NCBI RefSeq assembly: GCF_014960965.1
Contig: NZ_CP063169.1
Coordinates: 1,149,581 to 1,213,580, forward strand
Source of the DNA: Ruania alkalisoli
GTDB taxonomy: Bacteria > Actinomycetota > Actinomycetes > Actinomycetales > Beutenbergiaceae
Direction: 5' to 3'
DNA length: 64,000 nucleotides
Below are positions 7,926 through 16,644 of this stretch, piece after piece. Position 1 is the first letter of the stretch; every line of letters begins with the position of its first letter. Under the pieces are notes generated by a model, which saw nothing but the letters and a program-made list of their open reading frames with translations, ran no database searches and was not told the origin of the DNA. The translations under genes and the position numbers were made by a program.

Positions 7926-9437
7926 TCAGAGGCGCACCGGCTCCCGCGCAGGAGAGGCCGGGACGGTCCGGTAGGGAGCGGCCACGAACCTGGCGTTCTT
8001 GGCCCGGTACCGGTGCATCATGTCCGGCCAGAGGGTGGTGAGGTTCCCGCTGCGGGGATCGACGTACCAGCTCGCGCATCCGCCCGATAGCCAGACTGTT
8101 CCCTCGGCGCGTTCGCGGACCGAGCGTACGTACTCCTCTTCTGCCTCAGCAGAGACTTCGAGGATGACCTCGTGCTCGAGCCCGTGCGCGATGGCGCCGT
8201 GCAGGTAGTCGATCTGGCTCTCGATGATGTAGACCACCGAGCCGGCTCCCAGGCCCGAGTTCGGGCCGTTCATCAGAAACAGGTTCGGGAAGTTGTGGAC
8301 CGCGACGCTCGCGAAGGCCTGCCCGCCGGTGGACCACTGGTCCGCCAGTAGCACGCCGTCCCGGCCGGTGAGCCGGTGCGCGATCGGCAGGTCGGTCGCC
8401 TCGAAGCCGGTACTGAGCACCAGGGCGTCGAGCTCGAGGTGCTGCCCTCCGGTGAGCGTCACGCCCGAGGGTGTCACCGAGGTGATGCCGCTGGTTTCCA
8501 GCGTGACGTCGTCCCGGCAGAGGGCCGGGTACCAGTCGTTGGAGAGCAGCACCCGTTTGCAGCCGATGGTGTAGTCCGGTGTGATCTTCGCGAGCAGTTC
8601 GGGATCGCTCACCTGGGCTCGGCGGTGCCCGTCCGCCAGCGCCTCGATCTCCTCCAGGAACTCCGGCACCATCCTGCGCTGCGGATACCGGCTCTCATTG
8701 CCCCAGAACAGCCGATTGCGCAGGTCACGCGCGACATCGGGCATGCGGGCGAACAGCCGCCTGTCCGCATCGCTGAACTCTTCGTCGAAGCGCGGGATGA
8801 CGTGCGGAGCCGTGCGCTGGAAGACCGTGAGGTGACCGGTGCGCTCGGCGATCGCCGGGACGATCTGGATCGCCGAGGCACCGGTGCCCACCACACCCAC
8901 GCGCAGGCAGTCGAGCGATTGGCTGTGGTCCCAGCGTGCCGAGTGGAAGATCGTGCCCTCGAACCGGTCCAGTCCGGGGATGTCCGGCAGACGCGGATCA
9001 CTCAGATGCCCGGTGGCGGCCACAAGGAACTGTGCACGCACGTGACCTCGGGGCGTCTGGACCGACCAGACTTTCTGGTCCTCGTCCCATCCCGCGGCGA
9101 GTACCTCCGCGCCGAACCGGATCTTCGGCATCACCCCTTCGTCCCAGGCTGCCTCGCGTAAGTACGCGTGGATCTCTGGCTGCGAGGCGTAGGTGCGCGA
9201 CCAGTGCGGGTTGGGGCGGAAGGAGTAGGAGTACAGGTGCGATTGGATGTCGCAGGCAGCGCCGGGGTAGGTGTTGTCCCGCCAGGTACCACCCACGTCG
9301 TCGGCTCGCTCGAGCAGGACCAGATCCCGGATGCCCTCCCGCATCAACCGGATGGCGAGGCCGAGACCAGCGAAGCCGGTCCCGACGATGGCCACCTGGA
9401 CGTCGTCGAGCATCTCCTGGTTGGTGTGGTGCAGCAT
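7926..9437 (-). CDS. Flavin monooxygenase, Baeyer-Villiger type
   Basis: FAD- and NADPH-dependent monooxygenase (503 aa) expected to insert oxygen next to a ketone, giving an ester or lactone. It has an FAD Rossmann loop GTGFAG at residues 19-24. A second GTGASA loop for NADPH follows the Baeyer-Villiger fingerprint FxGxxxHxxxWD (residues 159-170; F159, G161, H165, W169). The ATG at 9437 has AGGAG four bases upstream; a longer reading is possible but has no such signal. It is the last gene of a seven-gene operon, 22 nt after an alpha/beta hydrolase that could open its lactone product. The fingerprint ends in D where classical enzymes have P, as in several related flavin monooxygenases, so the substrate class is not certain. 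Confidence 0.85.
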   Translation of the reverse strand: MLHHTNQEMLDDVQVAIVGTGFAGLGLAIRLMREGIRDLVLLERADDVGGTWRDNTYPGAACDIQSHLYSYSFRPNPHWSRTYASQPEIHAYLREAAWDEGVMPKIRFGAEVLAAGWDEDQKVWSVQTPRGHVRAQFLVAATGHLSDPRLPDIPGLDRFEGTIFHSARWDHSQSLDCLRVGVVGTGASAIQIVPAIAERTGHLTVFQRTAPHVIPRFDEEFSDADRRLFARMPDVARDLRNRLFWGNESRYPQRRMVPEFLEEIEALADGHRRAQVSDPELLAKITPDYTIGCKRVLLSNDWYPALCRDDVTLETSGITSVTPSGVTLTGGQHLELDALVLSTGFEATDLPIAHRLTGRDGVLLADQWSTGGQAFASVAVHNFPNLFLMNGPNSGLGAGSVVYIIESQIDYLHGAIAHGLEHEVILEVSAEAEEEYVRSVRERAEGTVWLSGGCASWYVDPRSGNLTTLWPDMMHRYRAKNARFVAAPYRTVPASPAREPVRL

Positions 9438-9459
9438 CTTTCTCCTAGCGGCGGGTGTA

Positions 9460-10320
9460 CTACGCCTGGTATCCGGGCAGGACGGTGCCCGCCGGAACGG
9501 CGCGCGGTGATCCGATGTGGTCTTCGATGGCGGCGAAGATCTCCGCGGGTCGCTCACTCAAGGCGGCGTGGCCGGCGTCGATCTCCAGGTAGCGGGCGTT
9601 CTCGATCGCCCCGAACAGCTCACGGCTGTGGTGCACCGGCACCATCGCGTCGGACCGCGAGCCGATCACCAGTGTGGGGGCGGTGATCCGGCCAAGTGCG
9701 TCGGTGATGTCGATGCTGGCGTTCAGCTCCAGCTCGGCTCGCGGGTCGCGGCGGGCCCGCCGGCGTTCGTACAACGACTGGAGCTGGTACTCGGGCAGCT
9801 CCCGCAGGAAGACCGGTGCGTGCGCGGTGGCGAGCGTGAGGTCACCGAACGCCTGGGAGCCCTCGGCCAGCAGAGTTCGCCACGCCCGGTTGCGCAGCTG
9901 CTGGTGCCGGTCGGTGCGCCGCCAGCCGTTGATGAGGGTCAGTGTGGCGGTAAGTTCCGGCGTCTCGGCCGCTGCCTTCGCGGCAACCACGGCGCCCAGG
10001 GAGTAGCCGATCAGGTGGACCGGACCGCCCGCGGCGCCATCGATGGCACTTCGTACCTGGCGGGCGAGGCCGTCGACGGTCGGCCGGGCCCCGGGGGTGA
10101 GGTCGAGGCCAATCGTGCGACGCACGGCGGCCAGCATCGGATAGAGAGCCCAGTAGTCGGTCGCGGTGCTTCCCCCGGTGCCGTGCACGAGCATGGCGGC
10201 TCCGCCTGAGCCCCCTGTGGGCTCGGAACCTGGGGCGCTATCGCACAAGGTGACTGTCACGTCGCCGACGGTGATCTCCGAGACGATGGCGCCGGAAGGG
10301 TGGGCCCCAGCGCCGGTCAT
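9460..10320 (-). CDS. Alpha/beta hydrolase (candidate lactone/ester hydrolase)
   Basis: Alpha/beta-hydrolase-fold protein, 286 aa. It shows an oxyanion-hole HGTGG motif, a nucleophile elbow GYSLG carrying the catalytic Ser, an acid in GSRSDAM, and a terminal His in DAGHAALS. The N-terminus is a short beta-rich lead-in (EITVGDVTVTLCDSAPG). It overlaps the upstream TetR gene by four bases and is followed 22 nt later by the Baeyer-Villiger-type monooxygenase. That order suggests hydrolysis of the ester or lactone the monooxygenase makes, which is inference from context. No signal peptide is seen, so it is cytoplasmic. Confidence 0.85.
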   Translation of the reverse strand: MTGAGAHPSGAIVSEITVGDVTVTLCDSAPGSEPTGGSGGAAMLVHGTGGSTATDYWALYPMLAAVRRTIGLDLTPGARPTVDGLARQVRSAIDGAAGGPVHLIGYSLGAVVAAKAAAETPELTATLTLINGWRRTDRHQQLRNRAWRTLLAEGSQAFGDLTLATAHAPVFLRELPEYQLQSLYERRRARRDPRAELELNASIDITDALGRITAPTLVIGSRSDAMVPVHHSRELFGAIENARYLEIDAGHAALSERPAEIFAAIEDHIGSPRAVPAGTVLPGYQA

Positions 10321-10955
10321 CGGGAGCCGTCCACGATCAGCGGGTCGAGCTGGGCGAGTAGCCGGGCCCGGGTGCGCGTCCAGATCGAGTCGGGCTCGAA
10401 GTTCCGGACGGCGGTGCGCTGGATCTCGTGCATGTAGATGCCGTGGCAGTTCTGGGCCACGTCCCGGGCGACCACGTGTGAGAACAGGGCGCCGGATCGT
10501 TGTCCCTCCTCGATCAGTCCGGCGACGAGCCGGATCGACCGATCACCTTGGGCGATGTTGCGCGCGCGGGCGGGGTTGCGTTCGTTGAACCCCTCGGCCA
10601 GGTAGAGGGCGCCGTTGACCGGGTGCCGGCGGTAGAACTCGCACCGAGCCTCGTAGATCGCCAGGATGCGCTCGCGCAGGTGTGCGCCGGAATGCCGCGC
10701 CTGGCTGAGTGCTCGGGTGGCGTCCGCCTCGTCGATCTCGTTCAGCAGATCGTCCAGTTGGGAGCTGTAGGCGAGGGTGAGCAGATCGACCTTCTGATCC
10801 ACGTGCCGGAAGAGGGTCGCCTCCCCGATCCCGGCCTCCTTGGCCACGGCCTGCATGGTGATCTCGTTGTAGTCATGCTCAGCGAAGAGCGCGACGGCGG
10901 CCGTCCTGATCTTCTCGAGCGTCGCCTCTCGCTGGCCTACTCGGGTGATCGTCAT
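10317..10955 (-). CDS. TetR family regulator embedded in catabolic operon
   Basis: TetR-type repressor, 212 aa. The N-terminal helix-turn-helix spans about residues 10-55 (KIRTAAVALFAEHDYNEITM, then EAGIGEATLFRHV). The C-terminal ligand-binding domain is divergent. It overlaps both neighbours by four bases (reductase upstream, hydrolase downstream), so it is translated with the enzymes it may control. A repressor buried mid-operon implies feedback on its own transcript. The ligand is unknown but is plausibly a substrate or intermediate of the operon. Confidence 0.9.
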   Translation of the reverse strand: MTITRVGQREATLEKIRTAAVALFAEHDYNEITMQAVAKEAGIGEATLFRHVDQKVDLLTLAYSSQLDDLLNEIDEADATRALSQARHSGAHLRERILAIYEARCEFYRRHPVNGALYLAEGFNERNPARARNIAQGDRSIRLVAGLIEEGQRSGALFSHVVARDVAQNCHGIYMHEIQRTAVRNFEPDSIWTRTRARLLAQLDPLIVDGSR

Positions 10956-11953
10956 CGGTGACTCCCCTCGGTCACGGCCGGTCGTAGGGTGAGCACGACC
11001 TTGCCTGCGTTCTGATTACTCTGCAGCCGTTGATGGGCGAGAGCGACCTCGGACCAGTCATAGACCCGGTCGATGACGGGCGCGATCCGCCCCGCCGCCA
11101 GACTCGCGCCGATCAGGTCGTCTAGACCCCGCAGCAGCGATGCTTTGTCCTCGTCCGAGCGTGAGCGCAGCGTGGAGAACGTGATCTGGATGCGTTTGGC
11201 CATCAGGTGTCGAAAACTCAGTGGAAGCTCGTAGCCGCCCAGCCCCCCGATGACGACCCACCGGGCGTCGGGAGCCAGGCACGCGGCGTTCTGCTCCCAG
11301 TACGAGGCTCCGATCGGGTCGAGAACCACGTCGACGCCGCGCCCGTTCGTGGCATCCAGCACTGCGTCGGCGAACGGCCCGCTGTGGTGGTCGAGGCTCG
11401 TCGCAGCACCGAGGCGACGGCACAATGCCGCCTTCCCAGCGCTGCCGGACGTCGTGATCACGCGTGCCCCGAGCTCACGTGCGATCTGGACGGCGGCGGT
11501 TCCCACCCCGCTGGCACCGGCGTGGATCAGCACAGTCTCGGCGGGCTGGAGCCGGCCGATCACGACGAGGTTGAGGTAGGCGGTGGCGAACGTCTCGGGG
11601 ATGCCGGCCGCGTCGTGGAAGGACATGCCGTCCGGGATCGCCATGGCTAGGCCCTCCGGGACTACGGCTTGCTCGGCGTAACCTCCGCTGGGCAGCAGTG
11701 CGCACACACGATCGCCTTCGTGCCACCGGGTCACGCCAGGGCCGGTCACACGGACGACCCCGGCGATCTCCAGGCCTACCAGCGGGGAGGCACCTCGAGG
11801 CGGCGGATAATTTCCTGCCACTTGCAGAAGATCAGCGCGGTTCACTCCGGCTGCGCGGACGTCGACGAGCATCTCGCCCGGGCCTGCGGTGAGGTCTTCC
11901 AGCTCAGTCAGGTGGAGCACGGTGCCGTCGTCGGCCTGCACGAGCGCACGCAT
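10952..11953 (-). CDS. Zinc-free NAD(P)H quinone oxidoreductase (medium-chain, PIG3-like)
   Basis: Medium-chain dehydrogenase/reductase family member (333 aa) lacking the zinc-binding Cys/His set. The N-terminal catalytic domain starts MRALVQADDG, with a PLVGLEIAGVV strand. The nucleotide-binding loop is AGASGVGTAAVQ (typical AxxGxxG). These enzymes reduce quinones or activated C=C bonds with NADPH. It starts three bases after the SDR stop, with GGGAG upstream, and overlaps the TetR gene. Within the operon it could reduce an enone or a quinone-like intermediate, but the substrate is not readable. Confidence 0.88.
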   Translation of the reverse strand: MRALVQADDGTVLHLTELEDLTAGPGEMLVDVRAAGVNRADLLQVAGNYPPPRGASPLVGLEIAGVVRVTGPGVTRWHEGDRVCALLPSGGYAEQAVVPEGLAMAIPDGMSFHDAAGIPETFATAYLNLVVIGRLQPAETVLIHAGASGVGTAAVQIARELGARVITTSGSAGKAALCRRLGAATSLDHHSGPFADAVLDATNGRGVDVVLDPIGASYWEQNAACLAPDARWVVIGGLGGYELPLSFRHLMAKRIQITFSTLRSRSDEDKASLLRGLDDLIGASLAAGRIAPVIDRVYDWSEVALAHQRLQSNQNAGKVVLTLRPAVTEGSHR

Positions 11954-11956
11954 GGC

Positions 11957-12697
11957 TCAGTCTCCCTTCAGGCCGAGGCTGCGTCCGCCGTCGACGACGA
12001 TGTTGGTTCCGGTGATGAAGTCGGACCGGTCCGAGGCGAGGAAGGCGACGGCATGGGCGATGTCATTCGGTGTGCCGTGACGTCCGACGTAGTTCTTGAC
12101 GGGGGCTTGCGGGTTGACCGGGCTCCGTGGGATCAGGCCGGGGGAGACGCAGTTGACGGTGATGCCGTGCTGCCCGAGCTCCATGGCCAGCGATTTGGTC
12201 AGTGCGAGTACGCCGCCTTTGGCGGCGGCGTACTCGACGAGATTGGCCTTGCCCTGGACCCCGATCACGGAACCGATCGTCACGATGCGACCAGTGCCGG
12301 CCTCGATCATCGGCTCGATGACGGCCTGGCAGCAGCTGATGACGCTGCGCAGATTGACCTCCAGCAGTTCGTCGATCACCTCAGGATCCTGGTGGCGCAG
12401 GGCATGGATCCGGCTGCGGGCACTCCCGCCCGCGGAGGTGACGAGCGCAGCAACCGGCCCGAGCCGGTCAGAGACGGCGGTGAACGCCTGAGTGATGGCG
12501 GCACCGTCGCGCAGATTGACAGCGACGCCGACCGCGTCGACGCCATGGCCGCGGATCTCGTTTGCGACCTCCTCGGCACGTGCCTCGTCGACGTCGAGTA
12601 GGGCGATGTCATAGCCCATACCCGCCAGCTGAATGGCGCTGGCGCGACCGATCGCTCCAGCTCCGCCGGTGATCGCTGCGACGCGGCGGCTGCTCAT
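11957..12697 (-). CDS. Short-chain dehydrogenase/reductase (classical SDR)
   Basis: Classical SDR of 246 aa that interconverts an alcohol and a ketone with NAD(P). The cofactor loop is TGGAGAIG near residue 10, with an acidic residue at the end of beta-2 (LLDVDEA) suggesting NAD preference. The catalytic Ser lies in IGSVIG and the active-site pair in EYAAAKGG (YxxxK). The ATG at 12697 has a GGAG SD and overlaps the Gfo/Idh stop by four bases; longer readings lack an SD. It sits two genes upstream of a TetR and in one operon with a Baeyer-Villiger-type monooxygenase, so it may supply that enzyme's ketone. Confidence 0.9.
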   Translation of the reverse strand: MSSRRVAAITGGAGAIGRASAIQLAGMGYDIALLDVDEARAEEVANEIRGHGVDAVGVAVNLRDGAAITQAFTAVSDRLGPVAALVTSAGGSARSRIHALRHQDPEVIDELLEVNLRSVISCCQAVIEPMIEAGTGRIVTIGSVIGVQGKANLVEYAAAKGGVLALTKSLAMELGQHGITVNCVSPGLIPRSPVNPQAPVKNYVGRHGTPNDIAHAVAFLASDRSDFITGTNIVVDGGRSLGLKGD

Positions 12698-13710
12698 GAA
12701 CGTTCTCCGATCAGTGCGTCGACCTCGATGCCGCATGAGGCGAGCACCCACCGCTGCGTGGCCAGCTCGTGGTCCAGGTCGAACGGGTTGAGGACCTCGC
12801 CGCGAATCGCACGGGCGAGCTCGGTGAGTTGGGTCTCATAGCGATCCCGCGGGGTCTCGAAGGCGATCTCGTGCACCCCGGCGGAGTAGCGACCGCATGG
12901 TTTGTCGAGCCGCAGGGTCAGCGCCGGTGGCTCCAGCGGGCGGATCTCGATCGAGCCCTGATCACCGACCACGGTGAGCTGTCGACGTGGCATCCCGTCG
13001 TTCTCGGCGATACAGCTGCGCACGGAGACCGTGGTGTACGGGTACTCCATCACGGCGAAGCCGTTGTCGAGGATCTCCGGCTGGTCGGCTCGGGTGGGAC
13101 GCAAGAACGGGGTGATCCGGTCCGGCTCTCCGAGCAACCACACCACCAGGTCCACCAGATGGCTACCGAAGATGTACATCGCGCCCCCGGTGAACTGTCC
13201 GAGCCAATGCCGGTAGTCCTCGGTGTGGCCCCGGTTCATCTCCGCGTGCACTTCGAAGACCGTTCCCAGCCAGCCGCGGCGGACCGCCTCCACGCAGAAG
13301 GCGACCGCGGGGTTGCTGCGGTACATGTACCCGAGCTGGACGAGGAGGTCCTTCGACCGAGCAAGCTCGATCATGGCCGCGAAGTCCGCGAAGCGTTCAC
13401 CGCCCGGCTTGTCCAGGTGCAGGTGCATCCCTGCCTCGAGACAGCGCGTCGCGGTGGGGACGAGGTCGAAACCATCGGTCTCCACCGCGACGGCCTGCAG
13501 GCCCGGTGTCGCCAGCAGTTGCGCCTCACTCATGAAGGAGACGCCCTCGTAGGCTGAGTTGCTGCCGCGTTCGGCCAGCCATCGGGGGTCCTCCTCGGCG
13601 ACTCCGACCACCTCGTAGAGGTCGGAGAGCAGCCTGAGGGTGTTCATCTTCTGCGAGGCGTGGTTGTGGCCGATACCGATCTGACCAACCTTGATGCGCT
13701 GGTGCGACAC
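12694..13710 (-). CDS. Gfo/Idh/MocA family oxidoreductase
   Basis: NAD(P)-dependent oxidoreductase of the sugar-dehydrogenase superfamily (338 aa). The Rossmann loop is GQIGIGHNHA near residues 9-18, and the EKP signature appears as HLDKPGG. The substrate-domain motif is GGAMYIFGSHLVDLV, with the conserved His. Some family members oxidise glycosides at C3 and start non-hydrolytic glycoside cleavage; that would suit an operon led by a binding protein, but it is inference. It starts 33 nt after the binding-protein stop and overlaps the SDR by four bases. Confidence 0.9.
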   Translation of the reverse strand: MSHQRIKVGQIGIGHNHASQKMNTLRLLSDLYEVVGVAEEDPRWLAERGSNSAYEGVSFMSEAQLLATPGLQAVAVETDGFDLVPTATRCLEAGMHLHLDKPGGERFADFAAMIELARSKDLLVQLGYMYRSNPAVAFCVEAVRRGWLGTVFEVHAEMNRGHTEDYRHWLGQFTGGAMYIFGSHLVDLVVWLLGEPDRITPFLRPTRADQPEILDNGFAVMEYPYTTVSVRSCIAENDGMPRRQLTVVGDQGSIEIRPLEPPALTLRLDKPCGRYSAGVHEIAFETPRDRYETQLTELARAIRGEVLNPFDLDHELATQRWVLASCGIEVDALIGERS

Positions 13711-13743
13711 GCGTGATGCTCCTTGACTCAGGGTGGACGAGGC

Positions 13744-15411
13744 TCACTGGCTGTTCGCCAGTGCCTCCTCGTACTCGGCCTTGATGGTGGCGCCGTCGCC
13801 GGCGAGCCAACCGTCCACCAGCGCGTCCCAGTCCGCGATCGAGCGACGGCCCTGGATGACCTCGTTCTCCATGTCGGACAGCGACGTGCTGAAGTTGGCG
13901 CCAGTGGCGTCCTCGGTCTCGGAGGTGAGTCCGAACGTCGGGTCGTACACGCCGATCGCGCCGAGCTGAGCCTGCGCGTCGTGCACGGCCTGGACCTCGT
14001 CGGCCTCGCGCCCCGGCATGTAGACCACCTGTGGGCCGTCGGCGAGGTACTGCTGCCCGAGCCGGACGTTGTTCACCGAGTCCTCGTTCACCACCGGGTT
14101 GCTGCCGTTGAGGCTGTGCTCCTCACCCTCACGCCCGAACTTGTTGAACAGGTACTCCGAGGTGCCGAATGGTGCCGCGAGCATGTTCAGCACGCCGAGA
14201 ATCGTCTCGGCGCGATCGGCACTGTCGTTGTTGATGAAGCACAGGCTGTGGACCTCCTTCGGGTGTCCGCGACGGGGTGTGCCGTCGCCGCCGTCGTGCC
14301 CGGGGAAGCCGAGCACTCCGACCTTGAAGCCTTCGACGTCGGTGTTCGCCGCGTAGGCAGCGGTGATCGCGAGGTGACTGTGGATGGTCATCAGACCGCT
14401 ACCGCCATAGAAGCCGTCGTGCAGCGCGCCCTGGATGCCGGAGGTGGTCCAGTCAGGGTGGAACGTCCCGGCGTCGTAGAGCTCCTTCGCAGCGTTGAGC
14501 GCCCCGTGGTACTCGTCCCGGAACTCCAGCTCGTGGGTGAGGGTGCCGTCGTCGTTGAGCTCCCAGGTGACCGGCACGCGGAACATGCCCTTGAGGTAGG
14601 ACATCGGGTTGCGCGCCAAGGCGAACTGGTTCTCCTCCGGTCGGGTCATCGCCACGCACAGGTCGAGGAGCGACTCGTAGTCGGTGACGTCGACCTCGAT
14701 GCCCTGCTCGTCGCAAATATCCTGGCGGACCATCATGTAGAAGCTCGACGCCAGGCCACGGTGGATCGGCACGGCGCGCACGACGCCGTCGAAGCTCGCC
14801 ATCTCCCATGCGGGGGTCGGGATGTTGGCCAGCGCGGGGTAGGCCTCGATCTTGTCGCCGGCGAGGTACTCGGACAGGTCCAGGGCGACCGCGTTGAACA
14901 TGCCCGCCTTGTCCGCACGACGGGCCGGGGTGTTGTAGGGGACGCTCACCAGGTCCGGCAGGTCACCGCCGGCCACCGTGGTCGCGAGTTTGGAGTCGTA
15001 GTCGGTGTTGACCAGGGTGAGGTCCATCTGGGATCCGAGCCGGGTGTTGAGCTCCTGCCAGAACGGGTTGTCACCCATCGGTGCAGGCACGGTCCCCTGA
15101 GGGGAGGTCAGAGCCGTGATCGGGTTGCCGTCGCCGGGTGCGCCGTCGGTGATGGCCACTGGGTCGGTGGGGTAGTTCGCGAACGCGTCCAGGGCGCCGT
15201 CGGGGGAGCCGGGGAAGTCGGCAGTGACCCCCGTGAACGGGATGTGGTGGGGCAGGCCGGAGCCTCCGCTTCCCCCGGTGGTTCCGCTTCCGGAACCGGT
15301 GGGATTCGGGTCGGCGCTCCCGCTGGTCCCGCAGCTGCTCAGGACGACGGCGCCCGCACCTGCAGCAGCGATTCCGCCGAGGACTGCCCGTCGGCTGACG
15401 TGCGATGCCAT
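13744..15411 (-). CDS. Extracellular solute-binding lipoprotein with Tat signal (LipO/family 1-like)
   Basis: Substrate-binding lipoprotein, 555 aa. The signal peptide has twin arginines (SRRAVLGG) and lipobox VLSSC with Cys27, so it is probably Tat-exported and lipid-anchored. A Gly/Ser/Thr linker follows and then a large binding domain. Its size and sequence type match partners of LplB/LplC permeases, which here lie on the opposite strand at 19404-21328. GGAGATGTC precedes the chosen ATG. It is the first gene of the seven-gene catabolic operon and diverges from a LysR gene across a palindrome-rich spacer. The ligand is unknown. Confidence 0.9.
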   Translation of the reverse strand: MASHVSRRAVLGGIAAAGAGAVVLSSCGTSGSADPNPTGSGSGTTGGSGGSGLPHHIPFTGVTADFPGSPDGALDAFANYPTDPVAITDGAPGDGNPITALTSPQGTVPAPMGDNPFWQELNTRLGSQMDLTLVNTDYDSKLATTVAGGDLPDLVSVPYNTPARRADKAGMFNAVALDLSEYLAGDKIEAYPALANIPTPAWEMASFDGVVRAVPIHRGLASSFYMMVRQDICDEQGIEVDVTDYESLLDLCVAMTRPEENQFALARNPMSYLKGMFRVPVTWELNDDGTLTHELEFRDEYHGALNAAKELYDAGTFHPDWTTSGIQGALHDGFYGGSGLMTIHSHLAITAAYAANTDVEGFKVGVLGFPGHDGGDGTPRRGHPKEVHSLCFINNDSADRAETILGVLNMLAAPFGTSEYLFNKFGREGEEHSLNGSNPVVNEDSVNNVRLGQQYLADGPQVVYMPGREADEVQAVHDAQAQLGAIGVYDPTFGLTSETEDATGANFSTSLSDMENEVIQGRRSIADWDALVDGWLAGDGATIKAEYEEALANSQ

Positions 15412-15479
15412 GACATCTCCTTTGATCGATCGGCACTCGGTCCGCCGGTCGAACGACCGCCGGCGGTGGCCCACCTTGG

Positions 15480-15581
15480 CACTTGTGAGAGTCTACTATC
15501 AAGTGCAATGCTACGCAGTGGTTGTGCACCTGTGCACAACGCATTGTCAGGGCCTGATCGCTCACAGAATGTCACGACATT
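15480..15581. promoter_or_regulatory. Divergent control region with three inverted repeats
   Basis: Between the binding-protein operon and lysR lie three dyads: CACTTG-N14-CAAGTG (15480-15505), a perfect 20-bp dyad GTTGTGCACCTGTGCACAAC (15521-15540), and AATGTC-ac-GACATT (15568-15581). They are candidate sites for the adjacent LysR or the operon's TetR. Promoter hexamers are not clear enough to place. Confidence 0.55.
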
Positions 15582-15683
15582 GCAACGACAACGGAGTCGT
15601 ACCGATTCCTGACGAACGCCGGAGTGTGCGTGAGTCTTGACTCTCGTCAATGCGATGGTGCTGGACACCTGAGGAGGTGACCG

Positions 15684-16580
15684 ATGATCCGATCGACCGA
15701 CGATCTGCGTGTCTTCCTCGCCGTGGCGCGCACTGGTCGACTCGTCCAGGCGGGTGCACTGCTCGGGGTCGATCACACGACCGTCGGCCGACGGATCTCG
15801 GCCCTCGAACGCACCGCCGGCCGGCGGCTCTTCGACCGCCGGAGCGAGGGATGGGAACTCACCCCCGACGGTGAGCGGTTGCTCGGCCCGGCGGAGGCGG
15901 TCGACGCTGCCCTTGCCTCGGCCCATGAGGCGCTCGAGAGCGGCGAGCGGACGCTGACCGGGACCGTGCGGATCCTCGCCACCGACGGTTTCGGCGCGTT
16001 CCTCGTTCCACCGGTGCTGCGCACGCTCCGGGAACGCCATCCGGGACTCGTCGTCGAGCTGGTCACCGAGACCCAGCACATCGGATCCAGCGTGCGCGAC
16101 TTCGACGTGGCGGTCACGCTCGAGGAACCCGCCTCCAGCCGGCTGGTCCATCGCCGTCTTGCCGATTATGTCCTCCGGCTCTACGCCACGCCGGAGTACC
16201 TGGAGCGGCATCCGCCCGTCGGCACGGTCGAGGACCTACGCGCCCACACACTCATCTGGTACGTCGATCGGCTGCTGAACGTCGAACCCCTGCGCGTGCT
16301 GCATGAGGTCCGCCCGACGGCGGCCAACATCCAGTCCACGAACGTGGTCGCGCACTGGCAGGCGGCCGCCGCCGGAGCGGGGATCGCGTTGCTGCCGTGC
16401 TACATCGCCGAGGAGGACCCGCGGCTGACCCAGGTGTTGCCGGACCTGGAGGTACGGCGCACGTATTGGATCTCCAGCCCGGCCGAACACGCGCGCCTGG
16501 CCCGGGTGCGTGCTGTGGTCGGGCTCATCGATGAAGCGATGCGCCGCAGCCGCTCCCGTCTGATCGGGGGTGTGCATTGA
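15684..16580 (+). CDS. LysR family transcriptional regulator
   Basis: LysR-type regulator (298 aa) with an N-terminal winged helix (FLAVARTGRLVQAGALLGVD, then TTVGRRISALERTAG) and a C-terminal effector domain. GAGGAGGTG stands five bases before the ATG. It is divergent from the binding-protein-led operon and is followed 64 nt later by the aldehyde dehydrogenase on the same strand, so it may control both arms of the cluster through the palindromes in the shared spacer. The inducer is unknown. Confidence 0.92.
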   Translation: MIRSTDDLRVFLAVARTGRLVQAGALLGVDHTTVGRRISALERTAGRRLFDRRSEGWELTPDGERLLGPAEAVDAALASAHEALESGERTLTGTVRILATDGFGAFLVPPVLRTLRERHPGLVVELVTETQHIGSSVRDFDVAVTLEEPASSRLVHRRLADYVLRLYATPEYLERHPPVGTVEDLRAHTLIWYVDRLLNVEPLRVLHEVRPTAANIQSTNVVAHWQAAAAGAGIALLPCYIAEEDPRLTQVLPDLEVRRTYWISSPAEHARLARVRAVVGLIDEAMRRSRSRLIGGVH

Positions 16581-16644
16581 TGCACGCCTGCTCGGCAGGT
16601 TTGGCCATTGTCCGTGCAACCGGACCGGTGCGAGCGTGATCGCC

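Noticed and set aside
13723-15612. Long plus-strand frame opposite the binding lipoprotein
   Set aside because: Antisense shadow; the minus-strand product has a Tat signal, lipobox and SD.
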